Assembly: GCA_027475525.1 (NCBI GenBank)
Contig: JAMWFC010000117.1
Location: forward strand, 4,698,183 to 4,762,182
Length of the DNA stretch: 64,000 nt
Direction: 5' to 3'
From: Macrolepiota albuminosa
Lineage: Eukaryota > Basidiomycota > Agaricomycetes > Agaricales > Agaricaceae
This document shows positions 63,577 to 64,000 of the stretch, piece by piece (position 1 is the stretch's first letter; every line of letters starts with the position of its first letter). Position numbers and translations under genes: made by a program. The notes under the pieces were generated by a model, which ran no database searches, was not told where the DNA came from, and was given only the letters and a program-made list of their open reading frames with translations.

Positions 63577-64000
63577 TGTCAGGGGACCCCTCATTCCTTT
63601 CTTCTTTCACTCCTTATTTCTTCACTCTCCTTTCATTCACTTCCTTATTTCTTCTACCATTCTCTCATTTTGCTGTTACTACTTCTTCAACACTATCTGT
63701 TGGTACTATTCTCAACCTTTGAGGTGCTCTGGTTCTTTAGCTATCACTCAGACAAGTGTGGGCCCTTCAGCACCGCTCTCAGGCTGCTTAGATAAGCCGG
63801 AGTTTGCCTTTCTGACTTCTAAAGTCCGGAGTTTTCCTCCCTTGTTTGCACACTTGTTTGGTTAGTCAATTTTCGAGTTTTTAAGGTTTTGTTGTACTGT
63901 ACAGTTGTTTCCCACGCTTCAGAGGCCCCAGAAGCGTCCAACCTGGCATAGGGAATCCCCAGACTTGTTCTCTTTGGATCTCCCTCTGCCAGGTGAGTAG
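63577..64000 (+). repeat. 3' LTR of element 2, incomplete
   Basis: Begins TGTCAGGGG after the purine tract TAGAGGGGGGGTGA (63563-63576) and runs off the window inside the intron-like segment (from 63993). Expected end about 64095. Confidence 0.95.

Larger units (their letters stand above)
57600..64000 (+). mobile_element. Second full chromoviral Gypsy (element 2), truncated by window end
   Basis: Near-identical to element 1: 5' LTR 57600-58118 (519 bp), Gag, Pol, purine tract, and the first 424 bp of the 3' LTR (from 63577). The five bases before it are AAGAG (57595-57599); the other copy of the duplication should follow at about 64096. The two elements differ by scattered single bases, and a chain-ending change near the Pol C-terminus. 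Confidence 0.96.

Noticed and set aside
1..64000. tRNA, rRNA or snRNA genes
   Set aside because: No cloverleaf with A/B boxes or rRNA core sequence was recognised by eye; a covariance-model scan would be needed to exclude short RNAs.

Overview
The window looks like a transposon-dense stretch of a filamentous basidiomycete genome, most likely an agaricomycete (mushroom) fungus. The evidence is 49-62 nt spliceosomal introns, an IML2/TTC39-family gene, three fungal SRPK-like kinase genes, and chromodomain Ty3/Gypsy, Helitron, hAT, Ty1/Copia and Tc1-like sequences. The species cannot be told from sequence alone. Host genes are a minority: kinase A (1115-2582, minus), kinase B (42421-43912, minus), IML2 (44282-47168, minus) and kinase C (48657-50144, plus). 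The three kinases share one four-exon structure; B and C lie in inverted orientation around IML2 and a broken hAT element.

Layout. 1-4298 holds a Tc1-like MITE end, kinase A and a solo Copia LTR with a GTTAC target duplication. 4299-10792 is a complete, young chromoviral Gypsy element (518-bp LTRs with one difference, CACAT duplication, intact Gag and Pol). 10793-12200 is AT-rich and full of short tandem repeats. 12271-16540 is a decayed Helitron Rep gene on plus. About 16550-33650 is a nest: an old minus-strand Gypsy (F4), split in its gag by an LTR element (element 3, 19952-26888), then a scrap of Helitron helicase (27560-27713), then a second decayed minus-strand Gypsy (F6, 27715-33650). 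About 33675-39848 is a plus-strand decayed Gypsy (F7) broken by a solo LTR and followed by an unassigned reading region. 39849-40300 is an old solo LTR of the element-1 family (AATAG duplication), followed by a MITE and a minus F7 fragment. After the kinase/IML2 island, 50145-56700 holds repeats, a BTB-like pseudogene and noncoding sequence. 56700-57599 is an F6-family end, cut by a second full copy of element 1 (element 2, 57600 to beyond the window edge).

The most useful second-look points are: four exact tandem duplications that all have a unit of 77 bp in unrelated sequences, which points to assembly joins rather than biology; a -1 frameshift heptamer six bases before the Gag stop in both intact elements; a 63-bp segment in the young LTRs that looks like a perfect intron and is absent from the old solo LTR; element 3, an LTR unit with gag and protease but no reverse transcriptase, carrying a reverse-orientation spliced gene; and an IML2 intron that seems to need a GC donor.

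Coordinates of intact genes and LTRs were read base by base by eye. Limits of decayed elements are approximate. Nothing was searched against a database.
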